A stretch of DNA of 64,000 nucleotides, from NCBI GenBank assembly GCA_004799435.1, contig SSMV01000056.1, forward strand, positions 1-64,000. Reading direction: 5' to 3'. The first letter of the stretch is position 1, and each line of letters begins with the position of its first letter. The notes under the pieces were generated by a model. That model worked only from the letters and a program-made list of their open reading frames with translations, was not told the origin of the DNA and ran no database searches. This document shows positions 16,850-26,987 of the stretch, in pieces. Both the position numbers and the translations under genes were made by a program. This stretch comes from Bradyrhizobium sp. (GTDB lineage: Bacteria; Pseudomonadota; Alphaproteobacteria; Rhizobiales; Beijerinckiaceae).

Positions 16850-18919
16850 TCAGGCGGCGTTGGCGCGTTTGCGTTCGGCGATCACGGTGTCGGCGACGCG
16901 ACCGCTGAGTTCGGCCAGATGATCGAACTTCGTCTCGAAAGCGCCGACGCCTGAAGTGGCCGAGCGCAGTTCGATGATCAGATCGCCGATCTCGGCCTCC
17001 GGGATCAGCGCCTTCAGCGCTTCCCAGCTCGGCCAGCCGTCGCGCGACTCGAAGCCGAGGATCTGGCCGCGGCGCGCGCTGACCAGCGCGCTGGCGCGGG
17101 CGAGCGCGTCGGAGGGCACGTAGATCGTCACCGCCAGGATCGGCTCGAGCAGCACCGGGCGCGCCATCGGCAGCGCTTCGGCCAGCGCGAGTTTGGTCGC
17201 GGCGCGAAACGCCATGTCGGAGGAATCGACCGTGTGGTAGGAGCCGTCGACCAGCGTCACGCCGACATCGACCACCGGAAAGCCGAGCGGACCGCGCGCC
17301 ATCGCGTCGCGGGCGCCGATCTCGACGGACGAAAAATACTGGCGCGGCACGGTTCCGCCATGGACTCGTTCGCCGAAAGCAAAGCCCGCGCCGCGTTCGC
17401 GCGGAGCGACTTCGACCAGCACGTCGCCGAATTGCCCGTGGCCGCCCGATTGTTTCTTGTGGCGTCCGCGCACCGTCACCGGTTCGCGGATCGTTTCGCG
17501 ATAGGCGACCGTCGGCTTGGCGGAGTCGATCGCCACGCCGAAGCGCTCGGCGAGCCGCTCGACAATCACCCTGAGATGCATTTCGCCCTGACCGTAGAGC
17601 TTGAGCTCGCCCGATTCCTGGTCATGCACATAGACGAGCGAAGGATCCTCCTCGCAGAGCTTGGCGAGCGCCGCGGCGAGCCGGACTTCGTCCTTGCGGT
17701 CCTTGGCGGCGATGGCGATCGCCTGTGTCGCCGGCGGGCGCGGCACCGCGCGCGCCGCCTCCGGTGGCTTCTTGCCTTCGCAGAAGCGATCGCCAGTGAC
17801 GAAGCTTTCAAGGCGGGCGAAGGCGACAGTGTCGCCTTCCTCGGCGCGCGGCATTTTGGTCGAAACGGCGCCCATCAGCCGGGAAAGGCCAGCGATGCGC
17901 TCCTCATGCTCGCGCGCGCAGGCGACAGTCGCGCCATCGGCGAAGGCGCCGCGCAGCACGCGCGCGACCGAGAGCTTGCCGCCATGCGCGGTGTGGATCG
18001 TGCGCGCCACCTGGGCGAGCGCGGGGCCGCCCTCATTGACGCCGAGCCTTTTGCGCGTCTTGGCGACGCCCGGCGCCTCATGGCGCAGCGCCTTGAGGAG
18101 ACGCGTCACGCCATGTCCGGCCGAAGCCGAGCCGATCATCACCGGCACGACATGGCCCTCGCGCAGCTCCTGAGCGAGGTCGAGAAAGATGCGATCGCGC
18201 GGCGGCTCGATATCGGAGATGAGCTGCTCCATCAGCGCGTCGTCATAGTCGGCGAGCTTCTCCAACATGCTGTAGCGTGCCTGTTTCTCGTCGTCGGCGG
18301 CGCCGGCCGGCATCTCGACGACCTGAGAAGGCGCCGATTCGCGATAGACGAAGGCGCGCTCCAGCGCGAGATCGATGAAACCTGTCGCGACGCCATTTTC
18401 CCAGATCGGGATCTGCCGCAACAGCAGCGGCGAGCGCGACGCCGGCTGCAGCATCTCGAGCGCCTCGCGAATCTTCGCCCCTCCGGCAAGGTCGATCTTG
18501 TTGAGAAACAGGATGCGTGGCACCCCAAGTTCCTCGAGCTCGCGCAGGATCACCTGCAGCGCCGGCGTCTTGCGCGGATCGGCTTCGCACACCACGATTG
18601 CCGCGTCGCAGACCGGCAGAACGAAGCGCATGTCATGGGCGAATTCGATCGAACCGGCGCAATCGAAGAAGGTGAAGCGGTCGCCCATATAGTCGACGCT
18701 GGCGATATTCGGCTCGACGCTCATCGCGTGAGCGCGCGCCTCTGGGCTGGAATCGCCGACGCTGGTTCCCTCGCGCACCGAGCCCTGTCGCGCCGCCGCG
18801 CCGGCCCGCGTCAACAGGCTTTCGAGCAGGCTGGTCTTGCCGCCTTGGAAGGGGCCGACGATTGCGATCAATCGCGGCCCGGCGACTCGCGCATCGCCAT
18901 GGTGACCGTTTGCGTCCAT
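16850..18919 (-). CDS. Elongation factor G-like GTPase (EF-G paralogue)
   Basis: The 689-residue protein has the five-domain EF-G layout but diverged G motifs. The P-loop is GPFQGGKTS (residues 22-30), G3 is DCAGS (86-90) where EF-G has DTPGH, and G4 is NKID (140-143). Domain IV keeps GRHKKQSGGHGQFGDV, and the C-terminal part keeps a domain V-like stretch (LLEPILAVTIYVPSDAL). This fits the EF-G-like (FusA2-type) paralogues whose role is uncertain, possibly in ribosome recycling or stress. The ATG at 18919 has a near-perfect AGGAGGG ribosome site; longer in-frame starts would overlap the divergent aroKB gene. The main fusA must be elsewhere. Confidence 0.88.
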   Translation of the reverse strand: MDANGHHGDARVAGPRLIAIVGPFQGGKTSLLESLLTRAGAAARQGSVREGTSVGDSSPEARAHAMSVEPNIASVDYMGDRFTFFDCAGSIEFAHDMRFVLPVCDAAIVVCEADPRKTPALQVILRELEELGVPRILFLNKIDLAGGAKIREALEMLQPASRSPLLLRQIPIWENGVATGFIDLALERAFVYRESAPSQVVEMPAGAADDEKQARYSMLEKLADYDDALMEQLISDIEPPRDRIFLDLAQELREGHVVPVMIGSASAGHGVTRLLKALRHEAPGVAKTRKRLGVNEGGPALAQVARTIHTAHGGKLSVARVLRGAFADGATVACAREHEERIAGLSRLMGAVSTKMPRAEEGDTVAFARLESFVTGDRFCEGKKPPEAARAVPRPPATQAIAIAAKDRKDEVRLAAALAKLCEEDPSLVYVHDQESGELKLYGQGEMHLRVIVERLAERFGVAIDSAKPTVAYRETIREPVTVRGRHKKQSGGHGQFGDVLVEVAPRERGAGFAFGERVHGGTVPRQYFSSVEIGARDAMARGPLGFPVVDVGVTLVDGSYHTVDSSDMAFRAATKLALAEALPMARPVLLEPILAVTIYVPSDALARASALVSARRGQILGFESRDGWPSWEALKALIPEAEIGDLIIELRSATSGVGAFETKFDHLAELSGRVADTVIAERKRANAA

Positions 18920-19090
18920 TGAGCCCTCCTGCTCCCCGGCGCCAGTCGTTTTGACGTAAGGTTGCAAGTCTCGGCTTCCGGCGCAAGCTGGCGTTAGGCG
19001 AGGGTCAAGCGCGTTCTGGCCATCGGCCGGCGGTTGGGCTAATGAGCGGCGGCGCAAGGGCGCCGCGACGGCGGCGCCGGAATCAGGGCC

Positions 19091-20830
19091 ATGACCGACG
19101 CCGCCATCTCTCAAACGGGCGATTTAGACGCCGGCGCGCCGACGCCCGACGGGTCGCCGATCGACGCCTTGATCGGCGCGCTCGCCGGCCGTTCCGTCGT
19201 GCTTGTCGGCATGATGGGGGCGGGCAAGACCTCGGTCGGCCGGCGTCTGGCGCAGCGTCTCGGGCTCCCCTTCGTCGACGCCGACGAGGAGATCGAAGCC
19301 GGCGCGCGCCTGACCATCCCCGAGATTTTCGAGCGTTTCGGCGAGCCCTATTTCCGCGACGGCGAACGGCGGGTGATCGCCCGCCTGCTGGCCGATGGCC
19401 CGAAAGTGCTGGCGACGGGCGGCGGCGCCTTTCTTAGCGCCGAGACGCGCGAGCGTATCGCCGAGCGCGGCGTGTCGATCTGGCTCAAGCCGGAGTTCGA
19501 AGCCATGCTGCGCCGGGTTCGCAAGCGCAGCAATCGCCCCCTGCTGCGCACCGCCGATCCCGAAGCGACGCTGCGCAAGCTGCTCGAGGAGCGCAGCCCG
19601 ACTTATGCGCTGGCCGATCTGACGATCGAGTCGCGCGATGGGCCGCATGACTGGGTGGTCGAAGAGGTGATTGCGTCGCTTCAGCGCCGTTTCGTCGCCT
19701 CGTCCTCGGCGAACGCGACGAGCCGCGAGGTCGTGGTGGCGCTGGGGACGCGCAGCTACCGCATCGTCATCGGTCCCGGCCTGATCGAAGCGGCGGGGGC
19801 GCAAGTCGCGGCGCTGGCGCCGGGCGCGCGCTGCGCCATCGTCACCGACGCGACGGTGGCGGGTCTGCATCTCGAAGCCCTGCAGCGCAGCCTTGAGGCG
19901 GCCGGGTTGAAGACCGCTGTCGTCATCTGTCCACCGGGCGAGGTGACGAAATCCTATGCCGAATTCGCGCGTGTCAGCGACGCGCTGCTCGAAGCGCGGG
20001 TCGAACGGCGCGATGTCGTCGTCGCCTTTGGCGGCGGCGTCATCGGCGATCTTGCCGGTTTCTGCGCCGCGAGTCTCAGGCGCGGCGTGCGTTTCGTGCA
20101 GATCCCGACGACCCTGCTCGCCCAGGTCGATTCGAGCGTCGGCGGCAAGACGGGCATCAATGCGCCGGCCGGCAAGAATCTGGTGGGCGCCTTTCATCAG
20201 CCGGCCCTGGTGCTCGCCGACAGCGGCGTCCTCGACACGTTGCCGGAGCGCGAATTTCGCGCCGGCTATGCCGAAGTCGCCAAATATGGGTTGATCGACA
20301 ACGCCGAGTTTTTCACCTGGCTGGAGGCGAATTGGCGCGACGTGTTCGCCGGCGGCCCGGCGCGGCTCAAGGCGATCGCGACGAGCTGCGCCGCCAAGGC
20401 GCGCGTCGTCGCCGCCGACGAGATGGAGCAGGGCGAGCGCGCGCTGCTCAATCTCGGCCACACGTTCGGCCACGCGCTGGAGCGGCTCACCCATTATGAT
20501 GGCGAGCGTCTGGTTCACGGCGAAGGCGTGGCGATTGGCATGGCTTGCGCCTTTCGTTTCTCGCGCGACCTCGGTCTCTGTCCGGAGGCCGACGCGGCGC
20601 GGGTGGAGCGCCATCTCGAAGCGGTCGGCCTGCCGACCCGCATCGGCGCGCTGCGCGGCCTCAACGCCGACGCGAAAGCGATTCTCGAAGCGATGCGTCA
20701 GGACAAGAAAGTCGAGCGCGGGCGGCTAACCTTCATTCTGGCGCGCGCGATCGGCGCGAGTTTCATCGCCAAGGACATCGAAGAGAGTCAGGCGCTCGCC
20801 TTCCTCGAACGCGAGCTGGCGGCCGGCTAG
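19091..20830 (+). CDS. aroKB: Fused shikimate kinase / 3-dehydroquinate synthase
   Basis: This one polypeptide of 579 residues carries two steps of the shikimate pathway. Residues about 35-200 are shikimate kinase, with the P-loop GMMGAGKTS (40-48), the shikimate-binding FVDADEEIE, and the lid-region RSNRPLLR. Residues about 212-579 are 3-dehydroquinate synthase, with FGGGVIGDLAGFCAA, PTTLLAQVDSSVGGKTGIN, and the zinc ligand region LNLGHTFGHALE. The linker is SSSANATSRE. Kinase and synthase genes are often adjacent; this fusion has been seen in Hyphomicrobiales. It is divergent from the EF-G paralogue across 171 bases. Confidence 0.95.
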   Translation: MTDAAISQTGDLDAGAPTPDGSPIDALIGALAGRSVVLVGMMGAGKTSVGRRLAQRLGLPFVDADEEIEAGARLTIPEIFERFGEPYFRDGERRVIARLLADGPKVLATGGGAFLSAETRERIAERGVSIWLKPEFEAMLRRVRKRSNRPLLRTADPEATLRKLLEERSPTYALADLTIESRDGPHDWVVEEVIASLQRRFVASSSANATSREVVVALGTRSYRIVIGPGLIEAAGAQVAALAPGARCAIVTDATVAGLHLEALQRSLEAAGLKTAVVICPPGEVTKSYAEFARVSDALLEARVERRDVVVAFGGGVIGDLAGFCAASLRRGVRFVQIPTTLLAQVDSSVGGKTGINAPAGKNLVGAFHQPALVLADSGVLDTLPEREFRAGYAEVAKYGLIDNAEFFTWLEANWRDVFAGGPARLKAIATSCAAKARVVAADEMEQGERALLNLGHTFGHALERLTHYDGERLVHGEGVAIGMACAFRFSRDLGLCPEADAARVERHLEAVGLPTRIGALRGLNADAKAILEAMRQDKKVERGRLTFILARAIGASFIAKDIEESQALAFLERELAAG

Positions 20831-20856
20831 GGCACGGCGAATTGCGCCGGCGATTG

Positions 20857-20873
20857 CGGTCCGCGGCGGACCG
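20857..20873 (+). terminator. Hairpin downstream of aroKB
   Basis: CGGTCCG and CGGACCG form a perfect 7-bp stem around CGG, 27 bases after the aroKB stop. There is no T-run immediately after, so termination is only a possibility. The rest of the 212-base gap before the next gene shows nothing else clear. Confidence 0.35.
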
Positions 20874-21042
20874 GATCGGCAATGCGAAGAATTCTTTAGG
20901 AAACGCGGGGTAGTCTTCGCCTCTGCGCCTGGGAGAATCCCTCGCGCCGCCCGCTAAAGCCCGGATCGTCCCGACCGATCGGCTTCATGGACGCCGGCGA
21001 CAGTTTCGAACAGCCCGTCGGGCGGCTGCGCGGAGCGAAGCG

Positions 21043-22539
21043 ATGCCGTCCGAAGCGCCGGTCGATGCAATGTTTCTGTCGACCATGCCGGCGGGGCGGC
21101 CCGAGCGCCGCCTCGCGCTCGCCTTCGTGCTCGCCTCGACCTTCGTCTTCCTCGTCCTTGCGCCGATCGCCACGCGGCCGCTGGCGCAGGTCGGCGCCTT
21201 CATTCCCGCCTATGAGGCGACGCTGGCGCTCAACGATGTGATCACCGCCACGATCCTGCTCGCCCAGTTCGGCGTGCTGCGGATGCGCGGTCTGCTGCTT
21301 CTCGCCTGCGCCTATCTGTTCACCGCCGCGCTGGCGATCGCCCATCTCCTGAGCTTCCCCGGCCTGCTCTCGCCGACCGGTCTGCTCGGCGCCGGAAACC
21401 AGACGACCGTCTGGCTCTACATGTTCTGGCACACGGGCTTTCCGATTCTTGTCATTGTCTATGCGCTGACCGGCCAGCGTCGCATTGCGGAGCGCGCCAG
21501 CGCGCCCAGGGCGATGCTCGGCGCGGTCGCGGCGACGCTGGCCGCCGCCGCCGCGCTGACGCTGCTGACGACTTCCGGCCATGATTTGCTGCCCGTTCTC
21601 CTGCAGGACGGCCATTATCAACCGATGCTGTCGGTCGTCGTGACAGGCATCTGGTCGCTCTGCGTCGTGGCGCTTCTGGCGCTGGCGCGCCGTCGCCCCT
21701 ATTCGGTGCTCGATCTGTGGCTGATCGTCGTTGTCTGCGCTTGGCTCTTCGACATCGGGCTCAGCGCCGGCGTCAATGCGGCGCGCTTCGATCTCGGCTT
21801 CTACGCCGGACGCATCTATGGCCTGATATCGGCGAGCTTCATTCTGCTGGTGCTCCTGGCGCGCAACGGCGGTCTCTATGCGCGGCTGGTCGCCGCACAT
21901 GAGACCCAGCGCCAGCTCGCCGCCGAATTGCAGCGCCTTTCCAGCACGGACGGTTTGACGGGCCTCGCCAACCGCCGCGCTTTCGATCAGGCGATCGACA
22001 GCGAGTGGCGGCGCACCTTGCGTTACAAGACGCCGCTGTCGCTGCTGGTTATCGACGTCGATCATTTCAAACGCTTCAACGACACCTATGGCCATGTCGC
22101 TGGCGACGAGTGCCTGCGCCGGGTCGCCGAAGCCGTGGGCGGCAAGGCGCGGCGCGCCGGCGACCTCGCGGCGCGCTACGGCGGAGAGGAATTCGTCGTG
22201 TTGCTGCCCCACACCGAAACCGTCGACGCGAGACGACTGGCCGAGCGCATTTGCGAGGCGGTTCGGGAACTGCGGATTCCGCATGCGGCTTCGATGGCGG
22301 CCGATCATGTCACCGTCAGCGTCGGCGTCGCCGGCGCCGTGGCGGCGATGCGTTTCGATCCGAAAGCGGACGCCCGCAGCGCCAATGACAACCGGACCGC
22401 GGTTGCGCCGCCGGCCCCCGCGACGCTCGTCGCCAACGCCGATCGCGCGCTCTACGCCGCCAAGGCGACGGGGCGCAACCGCGCCTGCATGTTGAATGAC
22501 GAGGGCGAACTCGATTCCGCGGTTGATCCCGCCGCCTGA
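21043..22539 (+). CDS. Membrane diguanylate cyclase, MASE4-like sensor plus GGDEF
   Basis: This 498-residue protein probably makes cyclic di-GMP. Residues about 22-272 form a membrane sensor with about eight helices, resembling MASE4 (AFIPAYEATLALNDVITATI, FWHTGFPILVI). A short linker helix leads to the GGDEF domain (about 300-485) with DGLTGLANRRAF and the active site GGEEF at 380-384. The product-inhibition site RxxD is present as RAGD (371-374), so feedback control is expected. All active-site residues look intact. No EAL domain is present. The signal sensed is unknown. Confidence 0.93.
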   Translation: MPSEAPVDAMFLSTMPAGRPERRLALAFVLASTFVFLVLAPIATRPLAQVGAFIPAYEATLALNDVITATILLAQFGVLRMRGLLLLACAYLFTAALAIAHLLSFPGLLSPTGLLGAGNQTTVWLYMFWHTGFPILVIVYALTGQRRIAERASAPRAMLGAVAATLAAAAALTLLTTSGHDLLPVLLQDGHYQPMLSVVVTGIWSLCVVALLALARRRPYSVLDLWLIVVVCAWLFDIGLSAGVNAARFDLGFYAGRIYGLISASFILLVLLARNGGLYARLVAAHETQRQLAAELQRLSSTDGLTGLANRRAFDQAIDSEWRRTLRYKTPLSLLVIDVDHFKRFNDTYGHVAGDECLRRVAEAVGGKARRAGDLAARYGGEEFVVLLPHTETVDARRLAERICEAVRELRIPHAASMAADHVTVSVGVAGAVAAMRFDPKADARSANDNRTAVAPPAPATLVANADRALYAAKATGRNRACMLNDEGELDSAVDPAA

Positions 22540-22549
22540 GGGCTGGCGG

Positions 22550-22780
22550 TCATTTCGCCGAAGTCGTCAGGGCCAGCGCGTGCAATTCGCCGCCCATCCG
22601 GCCCTTGAGCGCGGCATAGACCATCTGATGCTGCTGGACCTTGCTCTTGCCGGCGAAGGCGGCGCTCGTCACACTCGCCGCATAATGATTGCCGTCGCCG
22701 GCGAGATCGCGAATCTCGACACTCGCGTCCGGCAGCGCCGCGCGGATCATCGCCGCAATATCGTCAGCCGCCATCGCCAT
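22550..22780 (-). CDS. BolA/IbaG family protein
   Basis: The 76-residue protein has the BolA fold signature: an N-terminal helix (DDIAAMIRAALPDASVEI), GDGNHYAASVTSAAFAGKSKVQQHQMVYAAL, and the conserved tail ELHALAL. BolA proteins partner monothiol glutaredoxins in iron-sulfur cluster handling. In alphaproteobacteria a BolA gene often lies near purL and a glutaredoxin gene; no glutaredoxin gene is seen here. Its start overlaps the stop of the preceding 70-residue gene by one base (TGATG), so it is part of the purL transcript. Confidence 0.9.
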   Translation of the reverse strand: MAMAADDIAAMIRAALPDASVEIRDLAGDGNHYAASVTSAAFAGKSKVQQHQMVYAALKGRMGGELHALALTTSAK

Positions 22781-22992
22781 CAGATCGCCTCCGGCTCCGG
22801 CACAGGCTGCGCATTCATCGCCGCGTCGAGGCGGGCGACGACGTCCTTCGCCGTTTCCGCCGAGGACACCATCACGCCGCCAGCCATATAGATGTTGCAT
22901 TTGGTCTGTTCGGCGGTCGCCACCGCCATCACGGAATCGGCGCGCACGAAATTGAAGCCTGCAAGCGTCTTGACCGAAACAAATTTCGTCAT
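22780..22992 (-). CDS. Small protein between purL and bolA, unknown function
   Basis: This is a 70-residue protein starting [20 protein letters not shown]. It has no membrane helix; the middle [22 protein letters not shown] suggests a small beta-rich fold, loosely like FlbD or LytTR-type domains, but I cannot name a family. Its ATG overlaps the purL stop (ATGA) and its stop overlaps the bolA start. It is therefore tightly co-translated with purL and bolA, which argues it is real. Confidence 0.7.
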   Translation of the reverse strand: MTKFVSVKTLAGFNFVRADSVMAVATAEQTKCNIYMAGGVMVSSAETAKDVVARLDAAMNAQPVPEPEAI

Positions 22993-25211
22993 GTGCGTTC
23001 TCCTCCGGGACCATCCATATAATGCGGCAGCCAGGATTCGTGAGCCTGACGAAGCGCGTCGAGACTGATCGGCGCCTCGGCGCCAAGCCGCAGCGCCTCG
23101 CCGCCAGTTACGCCGATGCGCGCTGCGGGAACGCCGGCCTTGGCGGCGGCGGCAAGGATCGCCTGCGCGTTGGCGGCGCTGGCGCTGATGACATAGCGGC
23201 CCTGATCTTCGCCGAAGAAAAAGGCGTGGGCCGGGCCGATGACCGCGCTTTGCTCGATTGTCGCGCCGATCCCGCCGGCCATGGCCATTTCGGCCAGCGC
23301 CACGGCAAGACCGCCGTCGGAAAGATCGTGGACGGCGCTCGCCTCGCCCCTGCCGATCGTTGAGAGAATGAATTCGCCGTTGCGCCTCTCTGTGGCAAGA
23401 TCGACCGGCGGCGGCGCGCCTTCGTCGCGTTGAAGCACCGTCGCCAGCCACGCCGACCGTCCGAGCCAAGTCGGCGCGCCGCCAATCAGCAGCAACGTTT
23501 CGCCGGCGCGTTTGAAGCCAAGCGAGGCCGCCTTGGCGACATCGGCGACGAGGCCGACGCCGCCAATCGCCGGCGTCGGCGGAATGCCGACGCCCGAGGT
23601 CTCGTTGTAAAGCGACACATTGCCCGACACGATCGGGAAGTCGAGCGCGCGCGCCGCCTCGCCGATTCCTTGCAGACAGCCGACGAACTGGCCCATCGCC
23701 TGCGGCTTCTCGGGATTGCCGAAATTGAGATTGTCGGTCAGCGCCAGCGGCCGCGCGCCGACCGCAACGAGATTGCGCCAAGCCTCGGCGACCGCCTGCT
23801 TGCCGCCCTCGACCGGATCGGCCTGGCAGTAACGTTCGCTGGCGTCGGTGGTCAGCGCCAGGCCTTTCGGCCCGTCGCCGAGCCGGATCACCGCCGCGTC
23901 GCCGCCCGGCCCCTCGATAGTGTTGCCGAGGATCAGCGTGTCATATTGCTCCGTCACCCAGCGCTTGGAGCAAAGATCGGGCGAGCCGATCAGCGTAACG
24001 AGCGCTTGCGCGACCGAGATCGGCGCGGCGAGGCTTGCCGCGTCGAGCACCAGGGATTTCGCGGTCGCCGTCCACGGCCGGTCGTAAAGCGGCGCCTGAT
24101 CGCCGAGTTCGCGGATCGGCAGGTCGGCCTTGACCGCGCCGCCATGCTTGACGACGAAGCGCTTGGTGTCGGTGGTCTTGCCGATGATCGAGAAATCGAG
24201 GCCCCATTTGCGGAAGATCGCTTCCGCTTCGTCCGCCTTCTCCGGCTTGAGCACCATCAGCATGCGCTCCTGGCTCTCGGAGAGCATCATTTCATAGGCG
24301 GTCATGCCGTCTTCGCGGCAGGGCACGCGGTCGAGATCGAGTTCGACGCCGAGATCGCCCTTGGCCCCCATCTCGACCGCCGAGGAGGTCAGCCCCGCCG
24401 CGCCCATGTCCTGAATCGCGACGACCGCGCCCGAAGCCATCAGTTCGAGACAGGCTTCTAGCAACAGCTTTTCCGCGAAAGGATCGCCGACCTGCACGGT
24501 CGGCCGCTTCGCCTCGGCGTCGGCTTCGAAGGCGGCCGACGCCATCGAGGCGCCATGGATGCCGTCGCGTCCGGTCTTCGAGCCGAGATAGACGATCGGA
24601 TTTCCGACCCCGCTCGCCGCGGCATAGAAGATCGCGTCGGCGCGGGCGACGCCGACCGCCATGGCGTTGACCAAAATATTGCCGTCATAGCCCTTGTTGA
24701 AGCCGACCGAACCGCCGACCGTCGGCACGCCAAAGGAATTGCCGTAGCCGCCGATCCCGGCGACCACACCGGCGACGAGATGTCGGGTCTTGGGATGATC
24801 GGGCGAGCCGAAGCGCAGGAAATCGAGCGAGGCGACCGGGCGCGCGCCCATGGTGAAAACGTCGCGTAAAATTCCGCCGACCCCGGTCGCAGCGCCCTGA
24901 TAGGGCTCGATGAACGAGGGGTGATTGTGGCTTTCCATCTTGAAGACGACCGCGTCGCCGTCGCCGATGTCGATGACGCCGGCGTTTTCGCCGGGCCCCT
25001 GAATGACCCAGGGCGCCTTGGTCGGCAGTTGGCGCAGATGGAGCCGCGAGGATTTGTAGGAGCAGTGCTCGTTCCACATCGCCGACACGACGCCAAGCTC
25101 GGTGAAGCTCGGGGTGCGGCCGATCAACCCGACAAAGCGCTGATATTCTTCAGGTTTCAGCCCATGCGCGACGCCCAGCGCCTCATCGACCTGCGGTTCC
25201 CTGTGGCTCAA
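22989..25211 (-). CDS. purL: Phosphoribosylformylglycinamidine synthase, PurL subunit
   Basis: PurL is the ATP-dependent synthase subunit of the small-type FGAM synthase, which works with PurQ and PurS in purine synthesis. The 740-residue protein is the expected length for this form. It shows the catalytic-loop [38 protein letters not shown], and in the second half the [18 protein letters not shown] pattern. purQ and purS are not in the window. It begins a three-gene transcript with a small unknown gene and bolA. Confidence 0.97.
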   Translation of the reverse strand: MSHREPQVDEALGVAHGLKPEEYQRFVGLIGRTPSFTELGVVSAMWNEHCSYKSSRLHLRQLPTKAPWVIQGPGENAGVIDIGDGDAVVFKMESHNHPSFIEPYQGAATGVGGILRDVFTMGARPVASLDFLRFGSPDHPKTRHLVAGVVAGIGGYGNSFGVPTVGGSVGFNKGYDGNILVNAMAVGVARADAIFYAAASGVGNPIVYLGSKTGRDGIHGASMASAAFEADAEAKRPTVQVGDPFAEKLLLEACLELMASGAVVAIQDMGAAGLTSSAVEMGAKGDLGVELDLDRVPCREDGMTAYEMMLSESQERMLMVLKPEKADEAEAIFRKWGLDFSIIGKTTDTKRFVVKHGGAVKADLPIRELGDQAPLYDRPWTATAKSLVLDAASLAAPISVAQALVTLIGSPDLCSKRWVTEQYDTLILGNTIEGPGGDAAVIRLGDGPKGLALTTDASERYCQADPVEGGKQAVAEAWRNLVAVGARPLALTDNLNFGNPEKPQAMGQFVGCLQGIGEAARALDFPIVSGNVSLYNETSGVGIPPTPAIGGVGLVADVAKAASLGFKRAGETLLLIGGAPTWLGRSAWLATVLQRDEGAPPPVDLATERRNGEFILSTIGRGEASAVHDLSDGGLAVALAEMAMAGGIGATIEQSAVIGPAHAFFFGEDQGRYVISASAANAQAILAAAAKAGVPAARIGVTGGEALRLGAEAPISLDALRQAHESWLPHYMDGPGGERT

Positions 25212-25305
25212 CTGCGCCCACCCGATGCTGAAGGGGAAGATCAGCCGGGAATAGCGGCGCGCGTCCGCCGTGGCAATGGCCGGTTTGCAGCGTTCAGGCG
25301 GGAAA

Positions 25306-26817
25306 TCAAGCCGGCGGAATCACCGTCACGATGAAGCGCATGGGCTGGCCGCGATGGCCGAAGGCGTCATGGGCGAGCGTGACGTCGCGCCGCGTCGCCG
25401 CGGGCGTCGCGAGCGCCTCAGTGGCGGCAAGACAGGCCAAATCCTCCGCGACGCAGACCGACAAGAGGCCGGATCGCGTCAGTTTCTCCGGCGTGACCCA
25501 TTGATTGCGCCAGAAATCGAAACCGATGAAGCCGTGCGGGTGGTCGGGGCTGTAAAAGGCGACGCCATAATCATAGCGCGCGGTGCCGCTGACATAGGTG
25601 AGCGGCGCGTCGGTCGCGGCGCGCCAGATTTGCGTTGCGGCTTCGGCGAGTTCCTTGCGCGGCTCGACGTCGTTTTGATCGTGCGACAGCCACGCGCGGG
25701 CGAGCGCGACGCCGGGCGAGACGACAAGCGCGGCGAGGCTCAGCGCCGCCGCCAGCTTCACCGCGAGCGTAGCGAGCCTCGCGACGCCGCGTCGATCGAC
25801 GATCTCGATCGCCAGCAAGGGCGCCAGCGGGAATGTGCCGATCAGCATATTGGTCGAGACTTTATTGTGCAGGACGAAAGCGGCGAGCGTCGTGAGAATG
25901 AGCGGCGCGATCGTCAGGCTCGTAAGCATGCGAAAGCGCGCGTCGCGCCAATGGGCGCCGGCGCTCGCGGCGATCTCGTGCGGGCGCATGCGCGCGACAA
26001 AAAGGACAATCGCCAGCGCGACGGCGTTTTGCGCCAGAGCGCCGAAAAAGGCGCCCGCCGCATAGCGCGCGGTCTCGCCCCAGCCGCGCCCCGAAATGCG
26101 CGCGAGATAATGAAGCGGCGGCGCGCCATGCGCGACGAGCCACCCAAAATGCGGGGCGACGGCGAGCGCCGCGACGGCCGCGGCGAGATAGGGCGACGGG
26201 CCGGCGAACCAGCGCCGCCGCTCGGGATGCTGAAGCGCGGCGATCAGGCATGTGGCGGCCAATTCAAGCGCGAAATATTTCGACAGCAGCGCCAGCCCCA
26301 TGAGGAGGCCGAAGAGCAGCGCGTCACGCAACCGTCGCTCGTCGATCGATCGGACGAAAAAATAAAGCGTCCACGGCCATAGCGAGAGGAAGATCGCGTT
26401 CGCGTTATATTTATAGGCGAGGAACGTATAGAAGGGCGTCAAGATGAGCAGCGCGGTCGCCGCGATGCGCGTCGCGCCGCCGGCGAAACGACCGATCAAC
26501 GCCCAGGCGCCGAGCAGGCCGATCGCCGCATTCAGCGTCGAGAGCAGGCCGAAGGCCCAGCCGGCGCGCGGAAAGACGAGAAACCACAGGCCGCAGAGCC
26601 ACGCCCAGAAGGGCGGATGCTGATTATAGCCGAGCTGGAATTCGCGGCCCCAGACATAGGCCTCAGCCATATCGTTATGGATCGCGGTCGCGACTTCCGA
26701 AATCGCGAAATAACCCGACCAGACGAGCACGAAGGCGATGATGATCGCCGTCAGGGTCAGGCCGTTCGGCTTGGGCCAACGATTGGCCCCGCCGTCATTC
26801 GCTTCTGTATTGGCCAT
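25306..26817 (-). CDS. GT39-type membrane glycosyltransferase (ArnT/PMT family)
   Basis: The 503-residue protein has about a dozen membrane helices and the N-terminal periplasmic acidic motif of polyprenyl-phosphate sugar transferases ([27 protein letters not shown] is the region; acidic residues sit between the first two helices). It should move a sugar from undecaprenyl phosphate to lipid A, glycan or protein at the periplasmic face. The acceptor is unknown. ATG at 26817 starts [10 protein letters not shown], with a Gly-rich cytoplasmic tip. It lies 170 bases from the divergent beta-lactamase gene. Confidence 0.85.
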   Translation of the reverse strand: MANTEANDGGANRWPKPNGLTLTAIIIAFVLVWSGYFAISEVATAIHNDMAEAYVWGREFQLGYNQHPPFWAWLCGLWFLVFPRAGWAFGLLSTLNAAIGLLGAWALIGRFAGGATRIAATALLILTPFYTFLAYKYNANAIFLSLWPWTLYFFVRSIDERRLRDALLFGLLMGLALLSKYFALELAATCLIAALQHPERRRWFAGPSPYLAAAVAALAVAPHFGWLVAHGAPPLHYLARISGRGWGETARYAAGAFFGALAQNAVALAIVLFVARMRPHEIAASAGAHWRDARFRMLTSLTIAPLILTTLAAFVLHNKVSTNMLIGTFPLAPLLAIEIVDRRGVARLATLAVKLAAALSLAALVVSPGVALARAWLSHDQNDVEPRKELAEAATQIWRAATDAPLTYVSGTARYDYGVAFYSPDHPHGFIGFDFWRNQWVTPEKLTRSGLLSVCVAEDLACLAATEALATPAATRRDVTLAHDAFGHRGQPMRFIVTVIPPA

Positions 26818-26987
26818 GCCGATCCCTGCCGCCGCGGGCGCGTCGGAATAGCCGGATTGGCGGGCAAGGCCAAGCCGCAAGGCGCGATTGGGGCGGCGAG
26901 ACAAGAAATGCTATCAGCGGACGCCGGCGCGCGCGGGCGCGAAAACGCAGAGCGCCGAAGAAAACGGATTGTCTCGGAGCCAGCCCG

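Noticed and set aside
17234-18922. A 562-codon open frame on the plus strand
   Set aside because: It is antisense to the EF-G paralogue, has Arg/His-rich low-information sequence and no recognisable domain.
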